Assembly (NCBI RefSeq): GCF_001698225.1 | Contig: NZ_CP016594.1 | Location: 3,162,001 to 3,226,000, forward strand | Length of the DNA: 64,000 bases | Source of the DNA: Gordonia terrae | GTDB lineage: Bacteria; Actinomycetota; Actinomycetes; Mycobacteriales; Mycobacteriaceae | Direction of reading: 5' to 3' | In this document: positions 57,101-64,000 of the stretch, piece by piece | How positions within the stretch are numbered: position 1 is the stretch's first letter | Layout: each line of letters starts with the position of its first letter | Notes under the pieces: model-generated | Database searches by the model: none | The model's input: the letters and a program-made list of their open reading frames with translations, nothing else | Told to the model about the DNA's origin: nothing | Program-made: the position numbers and the translations under genes

Positions 57101-60100
57101 GCGACGATCTCCCAGCGCAGTCGGGCCCGTGCCTCGTCGATCGGCAGGATGTCCTGCCGGGGTTCACCGCCCTGCGCCGGGAACACGGTCCGCAAGACCT
57201 CATGGCGGGCGAGAACGTCGACGACGGCGTCGTGCAGGGCACGTCGATCCAACTGTCCGCGCAGGCGGACGGCCAGCGGGATGGTGTAGGCACCCGACTC
57301 CGGGTCGAGCCGGTTGAGGAACCAGATCCGTTGCTGCGCATACGACAGTGGGATGTGCGCCGGCCGCGGATCGGCGCGACGCAACGGCGGCGGTCGGTAC
57401 GCGTCGTCATGGGCGGCGTCGATGCGACGCGCCAGCCGGCGCACCGTGGGCGCCTCGAAGACGTCGCGGACCCCCACGCGCACCCCGAAGGCGTCCCCGG
57501 CGCGGGCACTGACGCGCGTGGCCGAGAGCGAGTTGCCGCCGATGGCGAAGAAGTCGGCGGTCACCGAGATGCCGTCGAGGCCGAGGACGTCGCCGACGAC
57601 GGTGGCGAGTACCCGCTCGGTGTGGGTCGACGGCGGCACCCGTTCGGCGTCGGTGGCCGACGGTTCGATCGCGGGGAGCCGAGTGCGGTCGATCTTGCCG
57701 ATCGGGCTGCGCGGCATGGACTCGAGGACGGTGAGGGCGCCCGGCACCATGTGCGACGGCAGGTGGACGGCGAGATGCTCCCGCAGCGCGGATGTCAACT
57801 GTCGCACCTGGACCCGGCCGGCACCGGGATCGACGGGTTCCACGTAACCGGCCAGCGAGGTCACCGGGTTCCCGACGCCGATGACCGCGGCCGTCCGCAC
57901 CTCGGGGTGTGCGGTCAGGACGGCCTCGATCTCACCGAGTTCGAGGCGCTGGCCGCGCAGCTTGACCTGGAAGTCCGACCGGCCCACGTAGGTCAGTTCG
58001 CCACTGCGGGATCGTCGTACGAGGTCTCCGGTCCGGTACATCCGTGCCCCCGGCTCACCGGCCGGGGCGGCGACGAAGCGCTCGGCGGTCAGGGCCGACC
58101 GCCCCTGATATCCGCGCGCGAGTTCGGGTCCGGCGAGGTACAGCTCCCCGACGACACCCGGAGGTACCGGATGCAACCGCTCGTCCAGGACGACGGCGCT
58201 CGCACCGGGAACCGGGCTGCCGAGATGGACCGGCTCGTCTACGCCGATCGGGGCCGAGGTGACGCTGATGATGGTGGTCTCGGTCGGTCCGTAGCCGTTG
58301 TGGAATCGCACATGCGGGGCCCACCGGTTCTTCTCGGTGTCGGGGACGGACTCACCGCCCACGAGTACGTCGGTCATCGGCAGACGCCCGGGGTCCGGCA
58401 GCGACGCCGCCACCGAGGTCACCAGGAAGGCGTGCGTGGTCGTGTTCGTCGTGATGAAGTCCGCGAGCTCTCGGCCGCCGTAGACGTCGGCGGGGGCGAC
58501 GACGAGCGTCCCGGCGCTGCCGTGGGCGCCGAGCACCTCGAGCATGGCGGCGTCGAAGGCCGGCGAGCTGATCCCCAGCCAGCGCGACTCCGGCCCGGAG
58601 CGGTGCCGGTCGCGCAGGACCGCGGTGACGCCCGCCAGCCCGCGGTGCGTCACCAGCACTCCCTTGGGGGTTCCGGTCGACCCCGAGGTGAAGATCATGT
58701 AGGCGCCGGAATCGGGCGTCACCGGACGACGGCGACGAGGCAGGGCGATAGCGGGACGCGACCGCAGGTCACTGACGCGCGCCGGATCGAGCAGCAGTCG
58801 CGCCGTGGACGCGACCGGGCCGGCGCCCAGTCCGTCGACAGTCCCATCGGTGAGGATGAGTGCGGCATCCGCGGCCGCGAGGACGCGGGCGATGCGCTCG
58901 GCCGGGTACCGGGGATCGATCGGGCAGTACACGGCACCGGTCTTGGCCACCGCCCACAACGCCAGTTGCGCGGTCGCCGACCTCGGGAAGGCGCACACGA
59001 CCACATCCTCCGCACCGATGCCGCGCTCGATCAGCGCGGCCGCGAGATGCGAACTCGCCGAATCGAGTTCGGCGTAGGTCCAGGTCTCCCCGCCGGTGGT
59101 GGCGGCCGGGTCGACGACAGCCGGATGGCCCGGCCGCATCCGCGCCGCACCGACGAGCAGGTCCGGGAGGAGCGTCGGATCGGGATCGGGGTCGCCCGAC
59201 ACGACCGGCACCATCTCCTCGTCGCCGGTCAGCAACTCGAGGTCACCGACCGGGCGCGTGCTGTCCTCGACCGCGGCGGCCAGCACGCGGACGAATCGCT
59301 CGGTGAGCCGGCGGGCGGCGGGTTCGTCGAAGAGGTCCGTCGCGAAGGTGAGGGAACCGCGCCACGGTGACCCCGGAGCCGGGTCGGTGAGCACACCCAG
59401 GGTGAGGTCCAGCTTCGCCGAGTTGTCCGCGACGGCAACGGGTTCCATGTCGAGATCGGCGACGCCGCCGTCGGTTGCGACGGGATCGGCGACTTCGGAG
59501 GTGGTCAGCAGCACCTGGACCAGAGGTGCGTGGGATGCGGCGCGGGTCACACCGAGTTCGTCGACCACGTCGTCGAACGGCACGTCGGCGTGATCGAGCG
59601 CATCGAGGTCCACCTCGCGCACAACCCGCAGGAGGTCGGCGAATGACCGTCCGGGAACGATCGGGGTACGCAGCGCAATCGTGTTGACGAACATGCCGAT
59701 CAGGTCGTCGGTGTCGCCGTCCCGGCCCGCCGCGGCGGTACCGATGACGACATCCCGCGTCCCCGACAACCGGCCCAGCACGGCGGCCAACGCCGCGTGC
59801 AACACCATGAAGGCGGTCGCGTCGCCGTTCCGTGCGACTGCGCCCACCCCCTGCGCGACCCGCCCCGGGATGACGAAATCGACTGTCGCGCCGCGCATGG
59901 TCGGTGTGACCGGACGCGGATGCACAGTCGGTAGATCGAGCAGAACCGGCGCGCCGTCGAGTTGCCGCACCCACCACCGACGGCGTTCGTCCTGCTCGCC
60001 CGCACGCCCGGCCGACCGCACGACATGGTCTGCGTACTGGATCGGCAGGGGCATCCAATCCGGCCTCCGACCGTCACGTCGCGCCGCATACGCGGTGAGC

Positions 60101-63100
60101 AGATCACGTGACAGCGCTCGACCCGACTCACCGTCGGCCGCGACGTGGTGAATGCTGATCACCAGCAGCGCACCCGCGCCGGGTTCGACATGGGCGCGAG
60201 CGCGGAGCGGCAGGTCGCGGGTCAGGTCATAGGGTTCCGTGGTCACGGCCAGCGCCTCGGAATCAGACTCCACGGTCGCCCAGTCGAACGTGGAACCGTC
60301 GATGCCGGAATCCCCCGGGTTGACGTCGCGGATCAGCTGTTCCGGTCGCCCGTCGCGGCCGATCGGGTAGGTGGTCCGCAGGATCTCGTGGCGGGCGACC
60401 ACGTCGGCGATCGCGCGACGAACGTGCTCGACGTCGACCTCGCCGCGAATGCGGAAGGCGAACGGGATGATGTACGACGCGACGTCGGGCTCGTACTGGT
60501 TGATGAACCACATACGCTGCTGCGCACTGGACAGAGGTACTACGGAAGGGCGGGGCACCACGGAAGGTCGGGGCACCACGGCGGGACGGCCGACCGCCGG
60601 TGTGACGGTGTCGGCGAGGGAAGTGTCGACGAGGCGCGCCAGGTCGCGGACCGTCGGCGCGTCGAAGACGTCCCGGACCCGTACCGTCATGCCGAGCATC
60701 CGGGAGACGCGGGCCGCGAGCCGGGTGGCGGCCAGCGAGTTGCCGCCGAGGTCGAAGAAGGTGTCGGTCACCGACACCGAGTCCGGGGCCGGCAATCCGA
60801 GTACGTCGGCGAAGACACCGGCGATGGCGACCTCGGTGTCGGTGTCGGGTTCCACCCGCGCTGCGGAGACGAAGTCCGGTGCGGGCAGCGCCTTACGGTC
60901 GACCTTGCCCGCCGTGTTCAGCGGCAACGCATCCAGCACGACCCACGACGTGGGACGCATGTACGCAGGTAGTTGCTCGGCCGTCGCGCGCAGCGCCTCG
61001 ACCTCGACGCCCGTTCCGGTGACGTGAGCGACGAGTTGCTGTCCCGCAGGGAGTTCCATGACCGAGACGACCACCTGGGCGACACCCGGGGTGGTGGCGA
61101 GGACGGTTTCGATCTCCCCCAACTCAACCCGCTGCCCCCGCAACTTCACCTGAAAATCAACACGACCCACATACTCCAACTCACCCACACCACTCCACCG
61201 CACCCGATCACCCGTCCGATACAACCGCACACCCACCCCACCAAACGGATCCGCCACAAACCGCTCCGCAGTCAACCCCGCCCGCGACGCATACCCCCGC
61301 GCCACCTGCACACCACCCAGATACAACTCACCCACCACACCCACCGGCACCGGACGCAACCGCGAATCCAACACCCACACCGACACATTCGGCACCGCCC
61401 GACCAATCGGCACCACCACCTCACCACCAGCCACCACATACGACGTCACATCCACCGCAGCCTCAGTCGGCCCATACAAATTCACCACCCGCACCGACGG
61501 CACCAACCCCCGCAAACCCTCCACCGCACCCACACCCAACGCCTCACCCGAACAAAACACCTCACGCAACGACCCCAACCCAGCCACACCCCGCCGACCC
61601 GAACCCACAACACCCGAATCCCCCACACCCGAATCCCGCAACGCATCCACAAACACCGACAACATCGACGGCACAAAATGACACACCGACACCCCGAACC
61701 GCTCCACCACCGACGCCACATACCACGGATCCCGATGACCACCCGGCTCCGCCACCACCACCGACGCACCAACCATCAACGGCCAAAACAACTCCCACAC
61801 CGACACATCAAACGACACCGGCGTCTTCCACAACACCACATCCCGCTGCTCCAACCCGAACAACGACTGCATCCACCCCAACCGATTCACCACCGCAGCC
61901 TGCGACACCGTCACACCCTTCGGCCGCCCCGTCGACCCAGACGTGAACAACGTGTACACACCCGCACCACCCGGCACCTCCCCCACACCCGACACCACCC
62001 CACCCAACAACCCCGCACCCCCAACACCCGAAAAACCCACCCCCTCACCACAATCCACCACCAACCGCCGCACACCCCCAACACCCTCAACGCCAGAAAA
62101 CACATCACCCCCACCCACATCACCCGCACGCACCACCACCACACCCACACCAGCCGTCGACAACATGAACCCCACCCGCTCCGCAGGCGCATCCACCTCC
62201 ACCGGCACATACCGACCACCCACAGCCACCACCGCATGCACCGCCACCAACAACTCCAACGACCGCGACATCACCACACCCACAGCCGAATCCACACCCA
62301 CACCCAACCCCGCCAACTCCCGCGCCACACCCCCCACCAACCCACCGAACTCCCCATACGACACCACCCGCTCACCCACCCACACCGCCACATCACCCAC
62401 CGACAACCCCACCCGCTCAGCAACCACCGACCCCACCGAACGACCCGACCACCCCAACCCCACACCCACACCACGCGACCAACCCTCGATGGCCGCGCGC
62501 TCCCCCTCGTCCACGAGATCGATGTCGCCGACGATCACCTCGGGATCGGCGAGGCCCGCGTCGAGAACATCGACGATGCGGGCAGCGACGCGGTGCGCCG
62601 TGCGCGCGTCGAAGAGGTCGGTCGCGTAGACGATCCGGCCGGCCAGCGAGGCGAGGGCACCATCGGGGTCCCGGTCGGCGGTCATCCCGATCATCAGGTC
62701 GAACCGGGCGGCCGGCGGACCGGCATCGACGGGCGTGAGCGTCAGGCCCGGTGCCGTCAGTTCCCCCACCGACGTCTGCTCCAGGGTCAGCAGCACCTGG
62801 GCCAGCGGGGCGAAGGCCTCGCTGCGAGTGGGTGCCAGCGCCTCGACCAGGTACTCGAAGGGCACGTCCGCCGCCGCGAACGCGTCGAGATCGGTGTCCC
62901 GCACCAGCCGAACCATCTCACCGAATGTCGCCGCGGAATCGACGGAGGTGCGCAGCACCAGGGTGTTGACGAACATCCCGATCAGGGCGTCGAGCTCGGC
63001 CCGCCCACGGCCGGCGACCGGCGAAGCCACCGCGATGTCCGAGGTACCCGACAGACGGGCGAGCACGACGGCGACCGACGCATGCAGCACCATGAAGACC

Positions 63101-64000
63101 GTCACACCGTGGGTCCGGGCGAATTGCTCGATCCGAGGCGCCAGGCCATCCGGGAGATCGAACTCCACCACCGCACCGCGGTGAGACGCCACCGGCGGCC
63201 GGGGCCGGTCGGCGGGCAGTTCGAGGACCTCGGGTAGGTCGGCAAGCCGACTCCGCCACCAGCGGGCCTGTCGACCGAGCTCGGAGGCCGGGTCGTCCAC
63301 CGAGCCCAGTGCCCGCTGCTGCCACAGGGCCACGTCCGCGTACTGCACCGCCAGCGGAGCGCGGACCGGCGCGACACCGGCGACTCGAGAGCGGTAGGCC
63401 TGCAGGAGATCGTCGACGAGCGGCACCATGGACTCGCCGTCGGCTGCGATGTGATGCACGACGACGACCAGCACCTGGTCGTCGGGACGGTCCCGAGTCG
63501 GGACGGAATCGGCGATCCCCGCCCGGATCGGCAGGTCGCGGGTGACGTCGAACGGTTCCGCGGACAACGTGTCCACGCCGGTGTTCCGCCACCACTGATC
63601 GACGGTGATCTCCGATGCCGGGGCAACGTCCTGCCACGGCCGGCCGTCGGCGCCTTGCGGGTATCGCGTCCGCAGGACCTCGTGCCGCTCCATCACATCG
63701 GCCAGCGCCGCGCGGAGAGCGACCACGTCGAGACGCCCCTGCACGCGCAGCGCGATCGGGATGTTGTAGGCAGATGACGTCGGGTCGAACTGGTTGATGA
63801 ACCACATGCGCTGCTGTGCGGTCGACAGCGGCGGACGTGTGGGACGCGGGACGGACCCCAATTCCGTTGTGTCCGTGACCGGGACGATGCCGGCCCGGCG
63901 ACCCCCGCGATCGACGAACATGGCATCGACATACGCGGCCATCGTCCGCACCGTCGGCGCGTCGAACAGTTCGCGCACGCCGAACCGGACACCGAAGACG
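51187..64000 (-). CDS. Giant non-ribosomal peptide synthetase, 5' end outside the window
   Basis: The frame is open from the window edge to TGA 51187, over 4,270 codons. Domains in order: end of a T domain (to about 63920), C1 (HHIAADG near 63450), A1 (FTSGSTGRPKG near 61930; YGPTE near 61465), T1 (GGNSL near 60740), C2 (HHVAADG near 60145), A2 (FTSGSTGTPKG near 58670), T2 (GGNSL near 57530), C3 (HHIAADG near 56960), A3 (FTSGSTGTPKG near 55490), T3 (GGNSL near 54340), C4 (HHIAGDA near 53780), an A-domain remnant (52325-52770), T4 (GGTSL near 52190) and a thioesterase with GWSIGG near 51780. Pocket residues by eye: A1 DVWHFSLVD (serine), A2 DALFLGGII (unassigned, hydrophobic), A3 DVPHNSLVE (serine-like but altered). 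No epimerisation domain was seen. The product is unknown; a siderophore-like peptide is a guess. Confidence 0.97.
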   Translation of the reverse strand, partial: VFGVRFGVRELFDAPTVRTMAAYVDAMFVDRGGRRAGIVPVTDTTELGSVPRPTRPPLSTAQQRMWFINQFDPTSSAYNIPIALRVQGRLDVVALRAALADVMERHEVLRTRYPQGADGRPWQDVAPASEITVDQWWRNTGVDTLSAEPFDVTRDLPIRAGIADSVPTRDRPDDQVLVVVVHHIAADGESMVPLVDDLLQAYRSRVAGVAPVRAPLAVQYADVALWQQRALGSVDDPASELGRQARWWRSRLADLPEVLELPADRPRPPVASHRGAVVEFDLPDGLAPRIEQFARTHGVTVFMVLHASVAVVLARLSGTSDIAVASPVAGRGRAELDALIGMFVNTLVLRTSVDSAATFGEMVRLVRDTDLDAFAAADVPFEYLVEALAPTRSEAFAPLAQVLLTLEQTSVGELTAPGLTLTPVDAGPPAARFDLMIGMTADRDPDGALASLAGRIVYATDLFDARTAHRVAARIVDVLDAGLADPEVIVGDIDLVDEGERAAIEGWSRGVGVGLGWSGRSVGSVVAERVGLSVGDVAVWVGERVVSYGEFGGLVGGVARELAGLGVGVDSAVGVVMSRSLELLVAVHAVVAVGGRYVPVEVDAPAERVGFMLSTAGVGVVVVRAGDVGGGDVFSGVEGVGGVRRLVVDCGEGVGFSGVGGAGLLGGVVSGVGEVPGGAGVYTLFTSGSTGRPKGVTVSQAAVVNRLGWMQSLFGLEQRDVVLWKTPVSFDVSVWELFWPLMVGASVVVAEPGGHRDPWYVASVVERFGVSVCHFVPSMLSVFVDALRDSGVGDSGVVGSGRRGVAGLGSLREVFCSGEALGVGAVEGLRGLVPSVRVVNLYGPTEAAVDVTSYVVAGGEVVVPIGRAVPNVSVWVLDSRLRPVPVGVVGELYLGGVQVARGYASRAGLTAERFVADPFGGVGVRLYRTGDRVRWSGVGELEYVGRVDFQVKLRGQRVELGEIETVLATTPGVAQVVVSVMELPAGQQLVAHVTGTGVEVEALRATAEQLPAYMRPTSWVVLDALPLNTAGKVDRKALPAPDFVSAARVEPDTDTEVAIAGVFADVLGLPAPDSVSVTDTFFDLGGNSLAATRLAARVSRMLGMTVRVRDVFDAPTVRDLARLVDTSLADTVTPAVGRPAVVPRPSVVPRPSVVPLSSAQQRMWFINQYEPDVASYIIPFAFRIRGEVDVEHVRRAIADVVARHEILRTTYPIGRDGRPEQLIRDVNPGDSGIDGSTFDWATVESDSEALAVTTEPYDLTRDLPLRARAHVEPGAGALLVISIHHVAADGESGRALSRDLLTAYAARRDGRRPDWMPLPIQYADHVVRSAGRAGEQDERRRWWVRQLDGAPVLLDLPTVHPRPVTPTMRGATVDFVIPGRVAQGVGAVARNGDATAFMVLHAALAAVLGRLSGTRDVVIGTAAAGRDGDTDDLIGMFVNTIALRTPIVPGRSFADLLRVVREVDLDALDHADVPFDDVVDELGVTRAASHAPLVQVLLTTSEVADPVATDGGVADLDMEPVAVADNSAKLDLTLGVLTDPAPGSPWRGSLTFATDLFDEPAARRLTERFVRVLAAAVEDSTRPVGDLELLTGDEEMVPVVSGDPDPDPTLLPDLLVGAARMRPGHPAVVDPAATTGGETWTYAELDSASSHLAAALIERGIGAEDVVVCAFPRSATAQLALWAVAKTGAVYCPIDPRYPAERIARVLAAADAALILTDGTVDGLGAGPVASTARLLLDPARVSDLRSRPAIALPRRRRPVTPDSGAYMIFTSGSTGTPKGVLVTHRGLAGVTAVLRDRHRSGPESRWLGISSPAFDAAMLEVLGAHGSAGTLVVAPADVYGGRELADFITTNTTTHAFLVTSVAASLPDPGRLPMTDVLVGGESVPDTEKNRWAPHVRFHNGYGPTETTIISVTSAPIGVDEPVHLGSPVPGASAVVLDERLHPVPPGVVGELYLAGPELARGYQGRSALTAERFVAAPAGEPGARMYRTGDLVRRSRSGELTYVGRSDFQVKLRGQRLELGEIEAVLTAHPEVRTAAVIGVGNPVTSLAGYVEPVDPGAGRVQVRQLTSALREHLAVHLPSHMVPGALTVLESMPRSPIGKIDRTRLPAIEPSATDAERVPPSTHTERVLATVVGDVLGLDGISVTADFFAIGGNSLSATRVSARAGDAFGVRVGVRDVFEAPTVRRLARRIDAAHDDAYRPPPLRRADPRPAHIPLSYAQQRIWFLNRLDPESGAYTIPLAVRLRGQLDRRALHDAVVDVLARHEVLRTVFPAQGGEPRQDILPIDEARARLRWEIVAATSGPIDPAGLVGDATFDVTTELPLRVRLVEVENTEHILVVVLHHIAADGESMRPLVADLWGAYLARAEGRSTEVEAPLIQFADHALWQREALGDIDSAESILGRQVGYWTNRLSGIPDLLPLPTDRPRPAVASQRGGRVTANLPADLPARIAATARAHGATEFMVVHAALSIMLARLSATRDIVITTPVAGRGHADLDDLVGMFVNTVVLRLDVDPRTPVGEFLDRVRVDDVNALARTDVPFEYLVDRLAPVRSEAFAPISQVMLSVLHDRDGDDATGTVASPSRALALEPVEVSTDTTQLDLTVAVTIRPDRPWAVEIVYATDLFDEHTARTAIIRLTRVLEAVVDADDLAVGAIDLTDQDERARIAALVSGPDLPVPWTTVTDAIVAAARRSPESIALVAGDRTLTYCEFLDRTTRLAETLSAHGVGPDVAVGVCIPRSVELVLAIHAVVMAGGGYVSIDPTTPTDRVAAMVDSASIAMVLTADVRPPALSGLATPILVVDGSGPLDGISRPGTELRRPYPGNALYTLFTSGSTGTPKGVTVSHGAVLNRLAWMSVRSPLRPDDAVMLKTPVTFDVSVPELFEPLMAGARLVIVEDGWHVDPAHVLAEIERHRVTSVHFVPSMMAAFVEYIGDRPQRREALSSLRRINASGEALPAATAEAMAALAPQADIDNLYGPTEAAVEVTAYRFTPGDAVVPIGRPNANTTTWVLDDRMRPAPAGVVGELYVGGDQLARGYAGRPDLTAERFVADPTGPTGGRLYRTGDLVRWDADGALEYLGRADFQVKLRGQRIELGEIETVLARVDGVTHAAVTVRSGPAGDALVGYVAGNVDLEVIREHLRQSLPQYMHPTRWVILDAVPITATGKLDRRALPAPSDDATEMVPPADAAERAVAVVFAEVLGLAEISVTAPFFDLGGNSLAAMRVVARIGEQLGTDLDVRDLFRAPTVRDLARTLARRRVAGHPLVARPRPARIPLSYAQQRLWFINQFDVTSPMYNMPVALDIRGFLDVEALRAAVVAVMTRHEPLRTVYPLGEDGVPAQHILDPATAADELRWESVGTPADAMAWCTEGFDVSTQLPLRVVISAVSAEGTTPPVHRVVLVLHHIAGDAASLSILAAEVLGGYRSGGGPSGGSIDVPDIAYADHALWQREVLGDFDDPMSPMAAQYSFWAETLAGVPAALELPGDRPRPPVADPTGGRLPLELGEPRSAAVMATARAHGMTPFMVCHAAFVLTLARVADVDDVSVGAAVSGRGHAATAGLIGMFVNTVVLRTPLRAEDTVGDLLHRVRDVDLAAFAHADIPFETLVEHLTPVRSTAHAPLVQVMINYLAESSGDTPLPGPGSGTEAAGFTVDGLEVVPVEPGPPPAKVDLTLGLAERPVGTGVELVGEFDYAAALFDVETVATIRDVFLRMLDAVTGDLDTVVDRVPLVAADATVAEDGGPVILDSASRAVPPRVPGELHERGDDGALAPTGLRARWVDASTTRPEILGPVARHPRIDGRRIDLDAVERALAEMTGVAAAAVVSALTADGVEVGAWVVADGDLGVPELRRALSQVLPAHWVPTAIGVVDAIPAGADGRPGRREIAALLEGGGTGHDDAGSAAPTGRWEVAVAEAMAEITGNPVVDADQGFFDLGGTSLSAVRLVSLLRRRTGVPVEVAWVFAGPTPRDLGARLAAHEDPAATGAPGDQVVVPLRAEGGRAPVFCVHPADGLAWLFAGLTPYLDDRPVFGLQDPFVVVGDTADASIRDLAKRYVAEIRKIVPQGPYHLVGWSIGGLIAQEMAAELRARGAEVGFLGLLDSYPAVGDELEIDDAAGVSEVSPDDTRSTVADLLGGWQAVIDVDAVATSDDPAAVAAAIRERVTGLGLLDGDAFDRMLQRMATSARRTVDHRPRPYDGDAMLVVAAAGDADPDRTSGRWAPFLGGRITRVDVDADHLGIVGSDALVEIGPRIDAAITAAEARAGDGPAAP
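52325..52770 (-). other. Remnant adenylation domain in the last NRPS module
   Basis: Between C4 and T4 only about 148 residues remain of an A domain. They align with the end of a normal one: VILDSASRAVPPRVPGELHERG corresponds to the A6 region, RIDGRRIDLDAVERALAEMTGV to A8, and IPAGADGRPGRREIAAL to A10, where the catalytic Lys of GKVDR is Arg. Motifs A1-A5, including the ATP loop and the substrate pocket, are missing. The segment cannot activate an amino acid. Confidence 0.85.
60539..60592 (-). repeat. Three 18-bp repeats in the T1-C2 linker
   Basis: Three consecutive copies, actacggaagggcggggc, accacggaaggtcggggc and accacggcgggacggccg, encode PAVVPRPSVVPRPSVVPLS, a Pro/Val linker between carrier domain T1 and condensation domain C2. 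The period keeps frame, so copy number sets linker length. Confidence 0.8.
61115..62486 (-). other. Block of atypical composition covering the A1 core
   Basis: Within these roughly 1.37 kb the plus strand becomes A- and C-rich with very few G (long runs such as cacccacaccactccacc), so the coding strand is G- and T-rich with GGT, GTG and GGG codons. Flanking synthetase sequence has balanced GC-rich codons. The borders are abrupt: the right one lies just after the codons for DEGERAAIEG, the left at those for VELGEIETVL. The block thus spans motifs A1 to A8 of the serine-coding domain, as if inserted as a unit. Confidence 0.8.

Noticed and set aside
53659..59370. Plus-strand open frame of 1,903 codons opposite the peptide synthetase
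   Set aside because: It mirrors NRPS modules codon by codon, contains no recognisable domain and repeats with the modules of the other strand.
61115..62486. Separate plus-strand gene or His/Pro/Thr-rich protein in the C-rich block
   Set aside because: The plus-strand translation is a low-complexity shadow; the minus-strand frame encodes complete A-domain motifs continuous with the synthetase.

Overview
The window is high-GC actinobacterial chromosome. Gene order (xerD, a Nudix hydrolase, pyrG, mctB, steA, recN, nadK, tlyA, a TPR/HAD gene, tyrS, an Rv1683-like fusion, the arg operon, pheST, rplT-rpmI-infC, uvrA) parallels the Rv1700-Rv1637 region of Mycobacterium tuberculosis. The organism therefore belongs to Mycobacteriales. 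The 16S and 23S sequences, the absence of tRNA genes in the rRNA spacers and the peptide synthetase suggest Gordonia or a near relative; this genus call is from recall, not from a search.

Layout. 1-305: non-coding DNA with a 16-bp tandem repeat. 306-12355: a minus-strand housekeeping run (recombination, NADP and CTP synthesis, cell envelope/septation, DNA repair, rRNA methylation) ending with a fused TPR-HAD phosphatase gene. 12429-18245: one complete rRNA operon (16S-23S-5S, minus strand) with promoter, processing stems and terminator. 18255-22876: tyrS, a Trm112-like gene and an alpha/beta-hydrolase/adenylate-forming fusion. 22971-31700: the arginine operon argCJBDFRGH, most genes overlapping by ATGA or GTGA, with a probable ArgR operator at its head. 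31766-41763: pheST, a membrane acyltransferase, tex, an rRNA methyltransferase and infC-rpmI-rplT, infC probably starting at ATC. 42097-51152: two small conserved genes, uvrA with a PafBC-type damage promoter, an MBL-fold hydrolase, a DoxX-like protein with an 11-residue-repeat tail, and a two-gene unit ending in a HelD/HelR-type RNA polymerase motor. 51187-64000: the 3' part (at least 4,270 codons) of a giant non-ribosomal peptide synthetase gene that leaves the window at its 5' end.

The synthetase is the accessory element. From N to C terminus it reads T(partial)-C-A-T-C-A-T-C-A-T-C-(remnant A)-T-TE. The first complete A domain carries a serine code and lies in a block of conspicuously different composition, which suggests domain exchange. 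The last module has lost the catalytic core of its A domain but keeps C, T and thioesterase. These points, the degraded adenylation motifs of the Rv1683-like fusion, the uvrA promoter and the infC start are the most useful things to follow up. No CRISPR array, prophage or insertion sequence was seen.
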